Source: Paguma larvata
Taxonomy: Eukaryota; Chordata; Mammalia; Carnivora; Viverridae
Direction: 5' to 3'
Length of the DNA stretch: 64,000 bases
NCBI GenBank assembly: GCA_030068075.1
Contig: CM057826.1
Span: forward strand, 108,541,746-108,605,745
Within the stretch, counting starts at the first letter, position 1. Every line of letters starts with the position of its first letter. A program made the translations under genes and the position numbers. Below the pieces are notes generated by a model that saw only the letters and a list, made by a program, of their open reading frames with translations, searched no databases and was not told where the DNA came from. Below are positions 24,950 through 36,101 of the stretch, in pieces.

Positions 24950-25130
24950 TTAATAATAATAACAAGAGCACAACTATCAAAAAGGCATTGCACCCAGCAT
25001 TTTTACAAGCATCATCTCATTTGTGTTTGTTCCAATTCAAGTAGGATCTCTATGTAACAGACAAGGAAACAAAGACTTTAAAAGATTATGCAACAATTAT
25101 GCAGTTGTTTTAAATTATTTTGATGAACTA
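24950..25130 (+). repeat. Possible MIR SINE, very diverged
   Basis: agcatttttacaagcatcat, ctcatttgtgtttgttcc and acagacaaggaaacaaagac keep the MIR order, but identity is low. Confidence 0.45.
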
Positions 25131-25869
25131 GCCAGAGAAGCAAGAATTGGGACATATTCAGATTTTGCCTAACTCATCCAACAAGCCCAAGTGAAGTGAG
25201 CTCTTATTACTACCCACTTTTAGAAAGGCAGGAGATGAAGGAGAAAAGGAAAGGAAATGCCTCATCATTACCAGCCTTCCCCATATCAACTCAACCCCCC
25301 CCCCACCCCATACCTTGCCAGAACCTCAGGACAGAAAATTTTCAATCTGAACAACTTTTCCAGGATATACGTCTGGGAGGTTGTTCATGTTTTATTTATT
25401 CAAAAGAAAACATTCGAATCCATATAACACACTCAACATCTTAACCTAAACTTTTTCAGAATGACTCTCATCCTACTTTTTCCAAAGGTGAAATAGTAAA
25501 ATATTTCTTTGGAATTCCCCTAAGTGGTGCATGTAGGATTTGAACCACGTCTGTTTAAAACCAGAGTCTTTCATAAAAATCCACTATAAAAGCATTGTTT
25601 TTAAAACATCCCAGCCACATTTTAATCTGCATATACATTAGCCCAATACCTTAATTTCTTACTTTCTTTTCACGGATTCTATCTTCCAAGACTTCACTTC
25701 ATTTGTGCCTGCTTCTCCCCCTCCAATGGACACAAAGCCCTTGATTTGTCCATCACAGAATTATTAACAAACGCCAACTGCCAAGCAGTATATCAAGAGG
25801 TAGGAAAGCAAATTATATATGAGAAAATGTTGTTTGGTGAAACTTTTTAAATGCAAAACTGAATAATAT
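25131..25869. other. Unassigned non-coding sequence
   Basis: Includes a C-run at about 25295-25305. No repeat or exon recognised. Confidence 0.45.
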
Positions 25870-26125
25870 ATTGTTTGTGGATAATACAAGAATGGAAAAA
25901 TACTTCAAAAATCAATGGAATGATAAACACACAATTCGAGACAGTGGTTTCATGGAGAAGGAGGGTGCATCGGGTGGAAAGGAAATAGATTAGGAAAGAG
26001 ATTTATATGTCAAGTGTTCTAGTTTTTGAGGTGAATGGTGAGTACGTGGATGTTATTAGCTTTTCTTGATATTATCAATATTAGTTTATATGCATAAAAA
26101 TTTTTCATCATTTTTAAAGCAAGCC
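25870..26125 (+). mobile_element. Possible old L1 (L1ME-like) 3' end
   Basis: ggaatgataaacacacaatt, gacagtggtttcatgg, a G-rich centre, gtgaatggtgagtacgtgga and an A/T-rich end resemble an L1ME 3' end. The match is loose. Confidence 0.45.
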
Positions 26126-26833
26126 CACAAGTTGCTCATTTCAAGAAAAATATAAATATTCATCCTTTACATGAAAAGATTTTTGCACATTAAAGCTTAC
26201 ATGTCATCATCTTGAAGGGACATCTAACCATATGGACACCAGGTATAATCTCCCTTAAAAAAGCCATTGTAACTTTGAGTAGATAAAATCCACTGAAGGT
26301 TCCTAGGTCTAACTGAAACCAATACTAATTAGTGCAAGAAGTTTGGCTGCTTATTTGGCCCATTTCCAAGGCATTAAAAGGGGAATAAGAAGTTTTAGAG
26401 GCTACGATCAATAACAGGCCAAATGATACCCTTGATTTTCGTTTTGTTTTGTTTTGTTTTGTTTACTAGACTCAGTCAGCCATCTGTGGAAAATTATTCC
26501 GGGAACACAGCCATTATTTTATTCAGCTTTTTGTTCTATGGCTTTAATAAATTAATGAAGGTGTTAACCAAATTCACGTGTGATAGACTACAACAAATTC
26601 ACAGGTCTAAGGATCTGGACCAGCCCTGGGGATCATTGTAATCTTTCCAGGTGCATCTTTCCTTCCTTTCCTGGAATGTATTGATATGCAAAACTACATA
26701 AAGTCTGTCAAATCATACAAATGCTAAAAGAAAAATTTCTCTATGACTTGGAGACTAAAAGTGCCTCATTAGGGATATCAAGAATTTTATCACCTGCATA
26801 TAATATACATGGCATCTTTACCACAAGTTTCTA
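26126..26833. other. Unassigned non-coding sequence with (GTTTT)n
   Basis: The pentanucleotide run gttttgttttgttttg occupies 26441-26464. The rest shows nothing recognisable. Confidence 0.55.
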
Positions 26834-26849
26834 AAGGAGAATGATTTTA

Positions 26850-27059
26850 TTTTTTTTAATGTTTATTTATTTTTGAGACAGAGAGAGACAGAGCATGAGC
26901 AGGGAGGGGCAGAGAGAGAGGGAGACACAGAATCTGAAGCAGGCTCCAGGCTCTGACCTGTCAGCACAGAGCCCAACACGGGGCTCGAACTCACAGACCG
27001 CGAGATCATGACCTGAGCCAAAGTCGGACGCTCAACAGACTGAACCACCCAGGCACCCT
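26850..27059 (-). mobile_element. CAN-SINE, minus strand, with TSD
   Basis: A complete reversed SINE: reversed tail tttttttaatgtttatttat, the GA-rich stretch, tcgaactcacagaccgcgag, and the head ccacccaggcaccc. The TSD is aaggagaatgatttta (26834-26849) and aaggaaaatgatttta (27060-27075). The body is close to the young copies. Confidence 0.96.
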
Positions 27060-27075
27060 AAGGAAAATGATTTTA

Positions 27076-27934
27076 AAAGGAGGGTGAGAGGGAACAAGAG
27101 AAAATCAAGAATTTTAACCAAGAATCTTACAGAAGAGGAAAGATGAGCTTGTTTTAATTCCATCAAGATCGAGAAAGCAGTGAACTTGCCTAATTATCCA
27201 TGGAGATTACATGAATGGACGAAACAAAGCAAAATAAATATATGTTCTTTCTTGTCTAAAGCAATGTGATTTGGTCTGAATGGCGAGCAGAGCCCTTAAA
27301 TCATGCCAGTCAATTTCTATTTGTTTCTAAAGAACTTTTCCACCCTCATAAAGACTGTTTCCCTACCTGTCCCACAGCTCTCTCAAAGAACAGACTTTCT
27401 TCTTCACATTGGAAACTAACTTTCTCACCAAATGCTCCTTCAATAATACACCGATAATTTCTTTCTTACTGTTTGCACATTTATTTTAACACACAACCAC
27501 TACCGTCAAGACGTGATGTCTCTTGGACCACACAATATGAACTTTATAGATCAATCTGCATGGCAGAATTGCCCATCATAGTCATTGTTACCCTCAATAA
27601 ATCATCTTGAACCCTGTTTGACTTTCAAAAAGGTATGATGAGAAAGAGAGAAAACTTTGGTCAAGGATTCAAAATTAAGCTTTCATACATATCATAACTG
27701 CTCTTCATAAAGTCAGGGTCACAAAACAGACATCCACCCAATAAACCAGCCACAAAGGGTATGTTAACACATATTCATAGAAATTCTACAAATATGATGC
27801 AGGAAACATGCAGACAATCCATAGTTGTATCTCTGAGTTTCATGGTGTGGGATCACCAGCTGGTGACCTGCCATTTCCTATCTGTTCCAAAGTACCATAA
27901 CCTGAGAGCAGAAACACTGGACCTCAGAACAGAG
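27076..27934. other. Unassigned non-coding sequence
   Basis: No repeat or exon recognised. Confidence 0.5.
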
Positions 27935-28089
27935 GACTCAAGGGTGAATCCTTGATTATGCCGCTTCCTAACTTGAAGCGACTTACTTGCCTACTGTGAG
28001 GTCATTGCCCCATTTGAAAAAGTGAGAAAATAACCCTGTATCATAGGGTTATTGAGGATTAAATGAAATTATATATGTAGGATCCTGAT
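27935..28089 (-). repeat. MIR SINE
   Basis: Reverse-orientation MIR text: ttgccccatttgaaaaagtg, aataaccctgtatcataggg and ttattgaggattaaatgaaa. Confidence 0.75.
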
Positions 28090-28106
28090 AGAAAGTAGAG
28101 GTTCAA

Positions 28107-28335
28107 GGGGTGCCCGGGTGGCTTAGTCAGTTCAGTGTCAGGCATCAGCTCAGGTCATGATCTCACCGTCTGTGAGTCTGAGTCCCACATCCGGTTCTGT
28201 GCTGACAGCTCAGAGCCTGGAGCCTGCTTCAGATTCTGTGTGTGTGTGTGTCTCTCTCTCTCCCTGCCTCCCACTTGCATTCTGTTTCTTTCTTTCTCTC
28301 AAAAAATAAACAAACATTAAACAAAAAATTTTTAA
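28107..28335 (+). mobile_element. CAN-SINE with TSD
   Basis: Head ggggtgcccgggtggcttag, cagagcctggagcctgct block, a (tg)n/(tc)n stretch and the tail aaaaaataaacaaacatt. The TSD is agaaagtagaggttcaa (28090-28106) and agaaagtagatgttcaa (28336-28352), one mismatch in 17. It landed beside a MIR. Confidence 0.95.
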
Positions 28336-28352
28336 AGAAAGTAGATGTTCAA

Positions 28353-28629
28353 AATGGTGATTATCATCTCTGGGGTTTGTTTTGCTTAGCCATCCAGCCC
28401 TCCAACCTCCAATATCATTTTCAAATTGCCCCCAACCTCCTTCACCATAGTGGTCAGGACTCCTTCCATCACAAACAACAGATACCCAATGCAAACTAGC
28501 TTAAGCAAAAAGATAATATAGAGGCTTTAAGAAACTGAATATAGAAACAGACAATGGCCATATATAAAAAGAGAATTCTGATCCACAATCTCTGTAGCAA
28601 CAATCTCAGGAAGTCATACAACAACCTTC
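28353..28629. other. Unassigned non-coding sequence
   Basis: Around 28445-28510 the text gtggtcaggactccttccat and aactagcttaagcaaaaaga resembles an old unnamed repeat. Nothing else is recognised. Confidence 0.35.
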
Positions 28630-28960
28630 ATGGCCATTGTCCCAAAATATTCAAGATTTAGTCAGTAACTTCCCACTTCCCTAATTTTTGACCCTGCTTC
28701 CAACTTAGGATCAACCAGACAAAATGAAGTATGATTCCACAGCCAATCACACAGTATGTCCTATACCAACAACCTCCAATTAGGGCATACCTGAAGACTT
28801 TCCATTTTTCCAATATAAAGCCTTCTCGCTGCTCTGACTGTCATTGAGTCTCTGCCGAACAAGAGTGATGATGTCTGACTCCTTCACCATAGCAAGCTCT
28901 AAATAAATAGCCTTTTCTTGTTCTCATTTGAGTGGTCTTTGTTTATTTTCACAATTTGGA
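28630..28960 (+). repeat. Possible solo LTR, family unknown
   Basis: It has LTR-like order: cagccaatcacacagtatg, then caatataaagccttctcgct (TATA-like), then ctctaaataaatagcctttt (polyadenylation-like) with a GT-rich end. No TG...CA boundaries or TSD were confirmed. Confidence 0.35.
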
Positions 28961-29137
28961 AACCATGGGAGGACAAATGGCACAGCTGGATGCAACAGAG
29001 GATATGATGTGTTTCTCCCCTTCCCCCCGCTCCCCCCCATGCCTTAACATTCTCAGAGGTATTTTCTCCCCTCTGGAGTAAGGCTTCTTCTTCTTTTCTA
29101 GTAGACAAAATACCAGGCTTACATGGTACTGTTTAGA

Positions 29138-30445
29138 AAGCAGAGCAGATTAACAAATGGTGCTGGAAGAACTGGACAGCAACATGCAGAAGAATGAAAC
29201 TAGACCACTTTCTTTCACCACTCACAAAAATAAACTCAAAATGAATGAAGGACCTGAATGTGAAACAGAAAACTATCAAAATCCTAGAGGAGAAAGCAGG
29301 AAAAAACCTTTTTGACCTGAGCCGCACCAATTTCCTACACGACACATCTCCAAAGGCAAGGGAATTAAAAGCAAAAATGAACTATTGGGACCTCATCAAG
29401 ATAAAAAACTTGCACGGCAAAGGAAGCAACCAACAAAACTAATAGACAACCAACAGAATGGGAAAGGATAATTGCAAATGACATATCGGATAAAGGACTA
29501 GTATCTAAAATCTACAAAGAACTTACCAAACTCCACACCCGAAAAGCAAATAATCCAGTGAAACAATGGGTGGAAGATATGAATAGATACTTCTCCAAAG
29601 ATGCCATCCAGATGGCCAACAGACACACGAAAAACGATACTCAATGTCACTCATCATCAGGGAAATACAAATCAAAACCAGACTGAGATACCACCTCACA
29701 CTGGTTAGAGTGGCTAAAATGAATAACTCAGGAAACTACAGATGCTGGCGAGGATGTGGAGAAGCAGGCACCCTCCTACACTGTTGGTAGGAATGCAAAC
29801 TAGTGCAGCTGCTCTGGAAAATGGTGTGGAGGTTCCTCAAAAAAATGAAAATTGAGCTACCATATGACCTAGCAATAGCACTGCTAGGAATCTACCCAAG
29901 AGACACAGGAGTGCTGATGCATAGGGGAACGTGTACCCCAGTGTTCATAGCAGCACTTTCGACAATAGCCAAATCACGGAAAGAGACTAAATGTCCATCA
30001 ACTGATGAATGGATACAGAAGAGATGGTATATATATACAATGGAATAATATATGGCAATGAGAAAGAATGAAATCTGGCCATGTGTAGCAACATGAATGG
30101 AACTGGAGGGTATTATGCTAAGTGAAATAAGTGAGTCAGAGAAATACAGATACTATATGTTTCCATGCATAGGTGTATTTTGAGAGACTTAGCAGAAAAC
30201 CATGGGGGAGGGGAAGAGGGGAAAGGAAAAAACACACAGAGAGGGAGGGAGACAAAACATAAGAGACTCTCAAAGACTAAGAACAAACTGAGGGTTGCTA
30301 GGGGTGTGGGAGCAGGGAGAGTGGGTGATGGGCACAGAGGAGGGCACTTGTTGGGATGAGCACTGGGTGTTATATGGAAACCAATTTGACAATAAATTAT
30401 TTTTAAAAATAAATACATAAATAAATAAATAATAAAATAAATAAA
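29138..30445 (+). mobile_element. 5'-truncated L1 (copy 3)
   Basis: Only the last part of ORF2 and a 3' UTR remain, about 1.3 kb, ending in an (aaat)n-rich tail (30403-30450). The 3' UTR differs from copies 1 and 2: it has a G-rich stretch and ends in gagcactgggtgttatatgg and gacaataaatta, so it is a different, probably older, L1 subfamily. 5' truncation is the usual result of incomplete reverse transcription. Confidence 0.9.
29140..30182 (+). pseudogene. L1 ORF2 C-terminal remnant
   Basis: It encodes the end of ORF2p beyond the reverse transcriptase. Recognisable pieces are [20 protein letters not shown] text near 29230-29280, [14 protein letters not shown] (about 29370-29412), and the cysteine motif near 29745-29800 ([15 protein letters not shown], then a stop). 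The segment PSTDEWIQKRWYIYTME follows at about 29995-30045. The frame ends in a stop near 30182. Frameshifts and stops make it non-functional. Confidence 0.85.
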
Positions 30446-30589
30446 TAAAATACGGAACCAGAGCAGGAAAAAATCTTTCCTCTCTCAACTTTTCCCACTG
30501 AAAATGTCCTCAACCACCAGTGATATTGTGGCCACCTGTCCCTCTTCCAGTCTGAATCCTGGCCTCGCCAGGATAATACAAGAAGCACA
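30446..30589. other. Unassigned sequence after the L1 tail
   Basis: A short stretch with no recognised feature; the (aaat)n tail of the L1 ends here. Confidence 0.4.
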
Positions 30590-31940
30590 GAGCTCTTGCT
30601 CCTAGTGATCCAGTTCCTTCCCCAGCCCCAGCACTACCTGCCTTACCCCAACAGTCTGGTCAAGGCTCTGGTTAAGGTCACCAATGACCTCAATGTTTCC
30701 AACACTAGTGTCAATTTATTTACATTCTTACGTGATCCAAACTGACTGACCTTACCCTAGGAAACTCCCACAATTAATCCCACAGCTAATAATCTTGCTC
30801 CTTCTTTAAGAAACTAAAAGCAATCAACAGAAAACTGCTTCATTTCCCTATCAATAATTTTACCAACCTAGCCTCATCTGTACCATATACTCTGCCTATG
30901 TAAATGACAAAAAATGAACTGTCCCTGACCCTAAGTCCAAACCCTCCACTTGATACTATTCCCATCTCCTCTTAACTTCGCTATTACGGTTATTTCCTCT
31001 CTGTCCTACCTCTCCAATTTTCCCTTTGCTATAGGATCTTTCCACCAGCATATATGATGTAATATTTATTATTAAAAAACAAAACAATACAAAAAGCGAA
31101 ACAATAACAAAACCTTCCCCTTCCCACATCCATCATCCAACTATTACTCCATTTCTCTTCTCTCTGCAAGATTACTTATGCTTCCTCTCCCTCTTCTTCG
31201 ACCTACTCTGTCTCTTTGAGCCAGCTCTAACGTGGCTTTTAATCTCTACTCTCCACTAAAACTAATCTTGTCTTTACCTTGCCAGATCCAATGTCGGCGC
31301 AGTCTTTAATTTTCATGACCTCTAGCATCATTTGCACAGTGAATCCCTCCCACCTTTTTCATTTTTTTAACATGTCTTTCATCAAATCCATGCTCTCCAG
31401 GTTTCTTCCTAGCTCAGACCTTTTTCTCCTCCTCCACCCTACCTCGTAGAGCTAAATGATGCCCCAGGACTGCTTATTTGGCCTTCTTTCCAATTCACGG
31501 AGACTCATTATCTACATGATCTCTGATCTCATCCAGTTCTGTCATTACATGCCATCTATTTGGATAATGTCTACCCTTTTCCCTGAGCTCTCAACTTATA
31601 CATTCACCTGCCTACTTACATATCCTGTTCTCTAGTTAATATTTACTTTTGGATGTGTAACAGACATCCTTAAATTTAATATGGCTCAAACTGACCTTCT
31701 GATTGTGTTTGCTTACACTGACACAAGGCTTCCCTCATTTCAGTTGATAACTCAGTCTGGATCATGCCCAATCCCAAACGGGATATTATTACAGAGTGTT
31801 ATTACCATAGAGGAGATGGAAAAGCCTGCAGGCCAAGTCAAACTAGCCATTTCCATAGCCCTCTACCTAACTCAGCCCTCAACTATCCTTGCTACTCAGC
31901 AGAGGCTTAGCCTCCTGTCTTACTGGGAAAATTAACGTAT
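30590..31940 (+). pseudogene. L2 LINE reverse-transcriptase region, decayed
   Basis: L2 is a CR1-clade LINE extinct in placental mammals. Translated scraps match its RT: VKVTNDLNVSNTS near 30670-30715, a segment near 31285-31345 in the position of the catalytic-domain core, and MAQTDLLIVF at 31681-31710, preceded by a W..NRH-like stretch. The order suggests two partly overlapping or rearranged copies, because the VTND segment is followed by sequence that normally lies upstream of it. The 84-codon frame at 31681-31935 is a leftover of this ORF, not a gene. Confidence 0.6.
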
Positions 31941-32295
31941 GCACCAACCTTTACTCCTGTCTTCTAGTTCAAAGGGAGCTCTCCATCTGTGCCCTAGGTC
32001 CTGTTCCTTCACTTTCCTCATTTGTGGTCCTCTATTAATAATCCTCTTTTGCTGTACTTCAGCCTTTTCCTCAGTGGGGCTTCTGTTCCCACTGCCTGTT
32101 CCCTCCCAGGGACTGCCTAAAATTTCAGCCTGGAATAACTAAGAAATATTGGTCCAATTTTCTCATGAATGAGCTTAGAAAACTAATGGTTAATTTTTTT
32201 AAGTTTATAGTAAATATTAGAAGTATTTAACTCAAATAGGTAGAAATAATCAACTCAAAATAATAACAAAGTAAAAAATGTACATGGAAGACTTC
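31941..32295. other. Unassigned non-coding sequence
   Basis: A T/C-rich part to about 32110 may still be L2. The rest is AT-rich with nothing recognised. Confidence 0.4.
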
Positions 32296-32306
32296 TAACA
32301 GATTTT

Positions 32307-32512
32307 CTTTTACTTGGATATAGTTGACACACAGTATTATATTAGTTTCACATGTACAAAATGGTGTTTCAAATTCTCTCTGTGTTATACTACACCCACC
32401 ACAAGTGTAGCTACCATCTGTCATCATATATCACTTTTACAGTATCATTGACTATATTCCCTATGCTATGCCTTTTATTCCTGTGACATATTCATCCCAT
32501 AAGTGGAAGCCT
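32307..32512 (-). mobile_element. 5'-truncated L1 3' UTR with TSD
   Basis: On the minus strand it reads tagggaatatagtcaatgat, a tgacagatggtagctacac segment, and a terminal tgtgaaactaatataatact. The TSD taacagatttt is exact (32296-32306 and 32513-32523), so the boundaries of this 206-bp insertion are well fixed. Same family as 2540-2762. Confidence 0.85.
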
Positions 32513-32523
32513 TAACAGATTTT

Positions 32524-33139
32524 TTAAAAACCTGATTTAAGAATTATATTTTGCTATAAACTAAACATTATCCTATGAAAAATAATCAAAATCATACAAA
32601 ACTAGCCACAACTAAAATCTGATATGGTAAAAATTAAATTTGACAGACAAATCCCAACCCTTCTTGACTAAATGTGAATCTGTAATATTTCATTGAGTAA
32701 ATCAGGCTTGGTTGACATATTACCACAAAATATAATACAACAACTATACAATTATAAGCTGGCAAACTGTCCTTGTGAATTTTTCATGAAAAAGAATTGC
32801 TCTGAAGGAAAAAAACTTTGGTAAAATAATAACAAAAATGGAAAATAATAGGTTACTTTAACTATCCTGAAAATTGATGGAGGCAATGAGTTGGCTTTAT
32901 GGAATTAGCTCCATACAATATACTGTCAATTTTATCAAAGTGGTGATGACACTATTTTAAATGTTACATTCACAAATATAGAGACAGAACTTCCACAGAG
33001 TCAAGTTAGCAGGGTAAAACCATCCATTTGATTGGAACTACAGGACTGAAATATCCTTCCTATCCAGGTAGAGTTTGTTCATCTCCCAGACCAGCCTGGT
33101 GCTTTGCTAACATTTTTGTAAGCAATTTTGTACTTAAAT
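32524..33139. other. Unassigned AT-rich non-coding sequence
   Basis: No repeat or exon recognised. Confidence 0.5.
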
Positions 33140-33263
33140 TACTACCAGAATGTAAGCTCCTCCAGGGGCAAAGTTGTTTTACCCACCTTTGCATCCACAG
33201 TGCCTAATAAAGCACCTAACACTTACTTAATGCTCCATGAATGTCCAACAAAAATGAACTCAG
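33140..33263 (+). repeat. L2 LINE 3' end
   Basis: The L2 terminal pattern is clear: agaatgtaagctcctccagg, ggcaaagttgttttaccc, catccacagtgcctaataaa and aatgctccatgaatgtcc. The next SINE was inserted at or near its 3' end. Confidence 0.75.
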
Positions 33264-33774
33264 GGGGCACCTGGGTGGCTCAGTCGGTTGAGCGTCCGAC
33301 TTCAGCTCAGGTCATGATCTCACTGTCTGTGAGTTCGAGCCCCACGTTGGGCTCTGTGCTGACGGCTCATCAGAGCCTGGAGCCTGCTTCAGATTCCGTG
33401 TCTCCCTCTATCTCTGACCTTCCGCTGCTCATGCTCTGTCTCCATGTCTCTCAAAAATAAACGTTAGGGGCACCTGGGTGGCTCAGTCGGTTAAGTGGCC
33501 GACTTCAGCTCAGGTCAGATCTCACAGTCTGTGGGTTCGAGCCCCACGTCGGGCTCTGTGCTGATGGCTCATCAGAGCCTGGAGCCTGCTTCGGATTCTG
33601 TGCCTCCCTCTCTCTCTGCCCTTCCCCTGCTCACACTCTGTCTCTATGTCTCTCAGAAATAAATAAAGGTTAAAAAAAAAAAAAAAAAAGAGAGAGTCTC
33701 TTATGCTTTGCCTCCCTCTCTTTAAAAAAAAAATAAAAAAAAAAAAAAATAAACGTTAAAAAAATATTTTTTTT
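33264..33774 (+). mobile_element. CAN-SINE interrupted in its tail by a second CAN-SINE
   Basis: The outer SINE body is 33264-33466, with head gggcacctgggtggctcagt and cagagcctggagcctgct block. Its A-rich tail resumes at 33745-33774 after the inner element. The outer TSD aatgaactcag is exact (33253-33263 and 33775-33785), which proves that everything between belongs to the composite. Both SINEs share the unusual catcagagcctgg variant, so they may come from related source copies. Confidence 0.95.
33467..33744 (+). mobile_element. Inner CAN-SINE with double A-tail and extra sequence
   Basis: Inserted in the tail of the outer SINE, with an exact 14-bp TSD aaaaataaacgtta (33453-33466 and 33745-33758). 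After its own tail (to about 33688) it carries about 35 bp of extra sequence and then a second A-rich run. The extra piece (about 33689-33722) reads, reversed, as L1 3' UTR (agggaggcaaagcataagag, compare gggagacaaaacataagaga at 30247). See findings. Confidence 0.92.
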
Positions 33775-33785
33775 AATGAACTCAG

Positions 33786-34234
33786 TAAGTCAACCCCTGA
33801 GAACAGGGTTTATCAAATTTATTGTACATCAGGCTTTGGGATGTTAAAACTGGTATCTCTGAGATTCTTTTGGTTTCCAATTGTTTGTTACCTTGTGGGT
33901 GATAAATTTCTGCTAAAGTGGCAGACATCACATGTTCCAAGCAAGAGTAAGAGGGGTGGGCAGTGACACATGTGACTGTCCCTTTTATAAGGAAAGCAAA
34001 AGCATCCCAAACAATCGTGCCATAAAATTTCACTGATGTCTCTTAGGTAGAGCTGGGTGTATGACCATCCCTCACTGCAAGATCTACTGCAAGAGCAAAT
34101 GTTAGCTTTTCTTGCCTTTCTGGTGAAATGGGTAAGAGAAGGATTGTTGATTCAACAACACAAGAATTTCTGCTATACTGCAATCTCAACAATTCATCTA
34201 TCCAGTTCCCGAAAGAATAAAAACAAGAGCAGCT
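33786..34234. other. Unassigned non-coding sequence
   Basis: No repeat or exon recognised. The 138-codon frame at 34057-34473 runs into a MIR and has no domain. Confidence 0.45.
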
Positions 34235-34470
34235 CACCCTCCTACAGCATGTACTATGTGCAAAGGACTATTCTAAATACAGATGTTTTGCACCTATTAA
34301 TTTATTTAATTTTCACAACAACTCTGAGATTCTATTATCTCTATTTTATAGATGAAGAAACTGAGGCAGAGTTAGGGCAAATAGCTCCCCAGAATCACTC
34401 ATCTGGTAAGCAACAGAGTCAAACGCATACAGTTAGGCTCCAGAGTTTGTATCTTAACCCCTACAGTTCA
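34235..34470 (+). repeat. MIR SINE, nearly complete
   Basis: gcatgtactatgtgcaaagg, ttaattttcacaacaactct, tttatagatgaagaaactga and ggcagagttagggcaaatag, ending gtttgtatcttaaccccta. The whole MIR order is kept. Confidence 0.85.
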
Positions 34471-35861
34471 TGAATTCAAAAATAAACTAATGGTAAGTGT
34501 GCCCCTAAATAGTTGCTGTCCAACACAATTGCTGTCAGCTTTTATTGCACCATAACAATGTCACCCAGTAAAATATACCTCCAAATACCTACCTTTATTT
34601 TTCAATCTCTCTTTGAAATGCAGCTCCAGAATAAGGTAACACTATTAATGTGCATTAAAATTCAAAACTTGTTCTATTGCCTGGTTTATTTTGGGTCTGG
34701 TTATTTTTCATCAGACACATTGGCACATGAACCCTGTCCAAACTGCAGGTCCGAAAGGAAAGTCTTGCAAATGAAGTCCCAAGACAACAGTAGGCATGTC
34801 CTTATTATAGGCCTGTCTTCCAAAATGGAAGATTTATTCAAATTTCAGTTAACACTAAGCCCTTGAGGTACTTCTAATAACTACACATATTTATTCTAAC
34901 TAGGATGTATTCAGGAAGTTCAAATGTTCAAGATGACTCTTCCCTGGAGCTGTGCATGTAGCAATGAAAATAAACAGGGGAAAATGATAAAAATAAGACT
35001 TACCTCCTTCAGAGAGTCAGAGAAGTTTTCCCTCCCCAAATCACAGCTAAATGACGTTATCTCTGAATTATTTCTCTCATGGAAATTTTAATATTAAAAA
35101 CCAGGAAGGCATGTCATTGTTTTTAGTTGTTGAAGATGAAGCGTTGTATACATTTTTAAATTAAAAATAACTTTTTCTTTTTTTATAACAAAAGTAATAT
35201 ATATTCATTGTAGAAAACTTAGCATAAAAATAAGAGAGAAGAGACTTTTCAAAATCTACAATCACATCATCCATAGATAATCACTATTAATATCTTGGAA
35301 TATGATATATTCCCATATATAAATGGGATATGATAAACCCTATTAGGCTCTAGATTCACAACTAATGTAATCAGACCAAATCAGGGTTAGTTCTTTGCTT
35401 CTAAGCAGTGGCACTAGATAATCAGCCTGAGAGAGCAAAGGAGGTATTGAACTAGGGGCAGAGAGCTGACAGGAAGATAATCAGAGCAAAAAAGGGTTAA
35501 AAGGTACTGAATTCCAGGCAAGGATCCATAATCAGAGATCGGATTCAAAAGAGGCTGGGCAAATCCCATGTGTACACAGAGAACCAGTGACATCTGATCT
35601 AGGACAGGGAAAGAGTATGGCTTTGGAAGTATGTTACAAACACAGTGATAGTATCAGAGACAGGGATCATGTCAAGAATTCCAGCTGATAAGCAGAAATG
35701 AATAACAGAATGGGACCTAGCCCTGAGACTTGGTAGCACCAAGGCATGAAACAAACTGTTGTCAACTTTCTGAGGCAAAGAGCAGAGGGACCTACCCAGC
35801 AAAACCAGGAATGGAATGGGGTGAGAGTAACTCAGAGAAACATTAAAAAGGGACATTCACA
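34471..35861. other. Unassigned sequence with one possible old repeat
   Basis: About 35165-35320 (aaaagtaatatatattcatt, gtagaaaacttagcat, catccatagataatcact) resembles an old mammalian repeat that I cannot name. The rest, including the 117-codon frame at 34513-34866, shows no domain. Confidence 0.4.
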
Positions 35862-35983
35862 GGAGCCTGAGTGGCTCAGCCGATTAAGCGTCAGACTCTT
35901 GATTTCAGCTCAAGTCATAATCTCACAGTCGTGAGATCAAGCCCTATGTTGGGCTCAGCGCAGGCTGCAAAACCTGCTTGGGA

Positions 35984-36021
<38 letters not shown>

Positions 36022-36101
36022 GTCCCTTTCTCTTTCTCTGCCCCTCACTCACTCACATTCATGCTCTCTCACTCTCTCAAAATAAATAAATAAATTTATA
36101 A
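35862..36101 (+). mobile_element. CAN-SINE, older type
   Basis: aggagcctgagtggctcagc, then cagactcttgatttcagct, tcgtgagatcaagccctatg, a long (tc)n and a tail caaaataaataaataaattt. It lacks the ctcagagcctggagcc block of the young copies. The TSD is weak (aaaaagggacattca versus aaaaaagacacagac). Confidence 0.88.
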
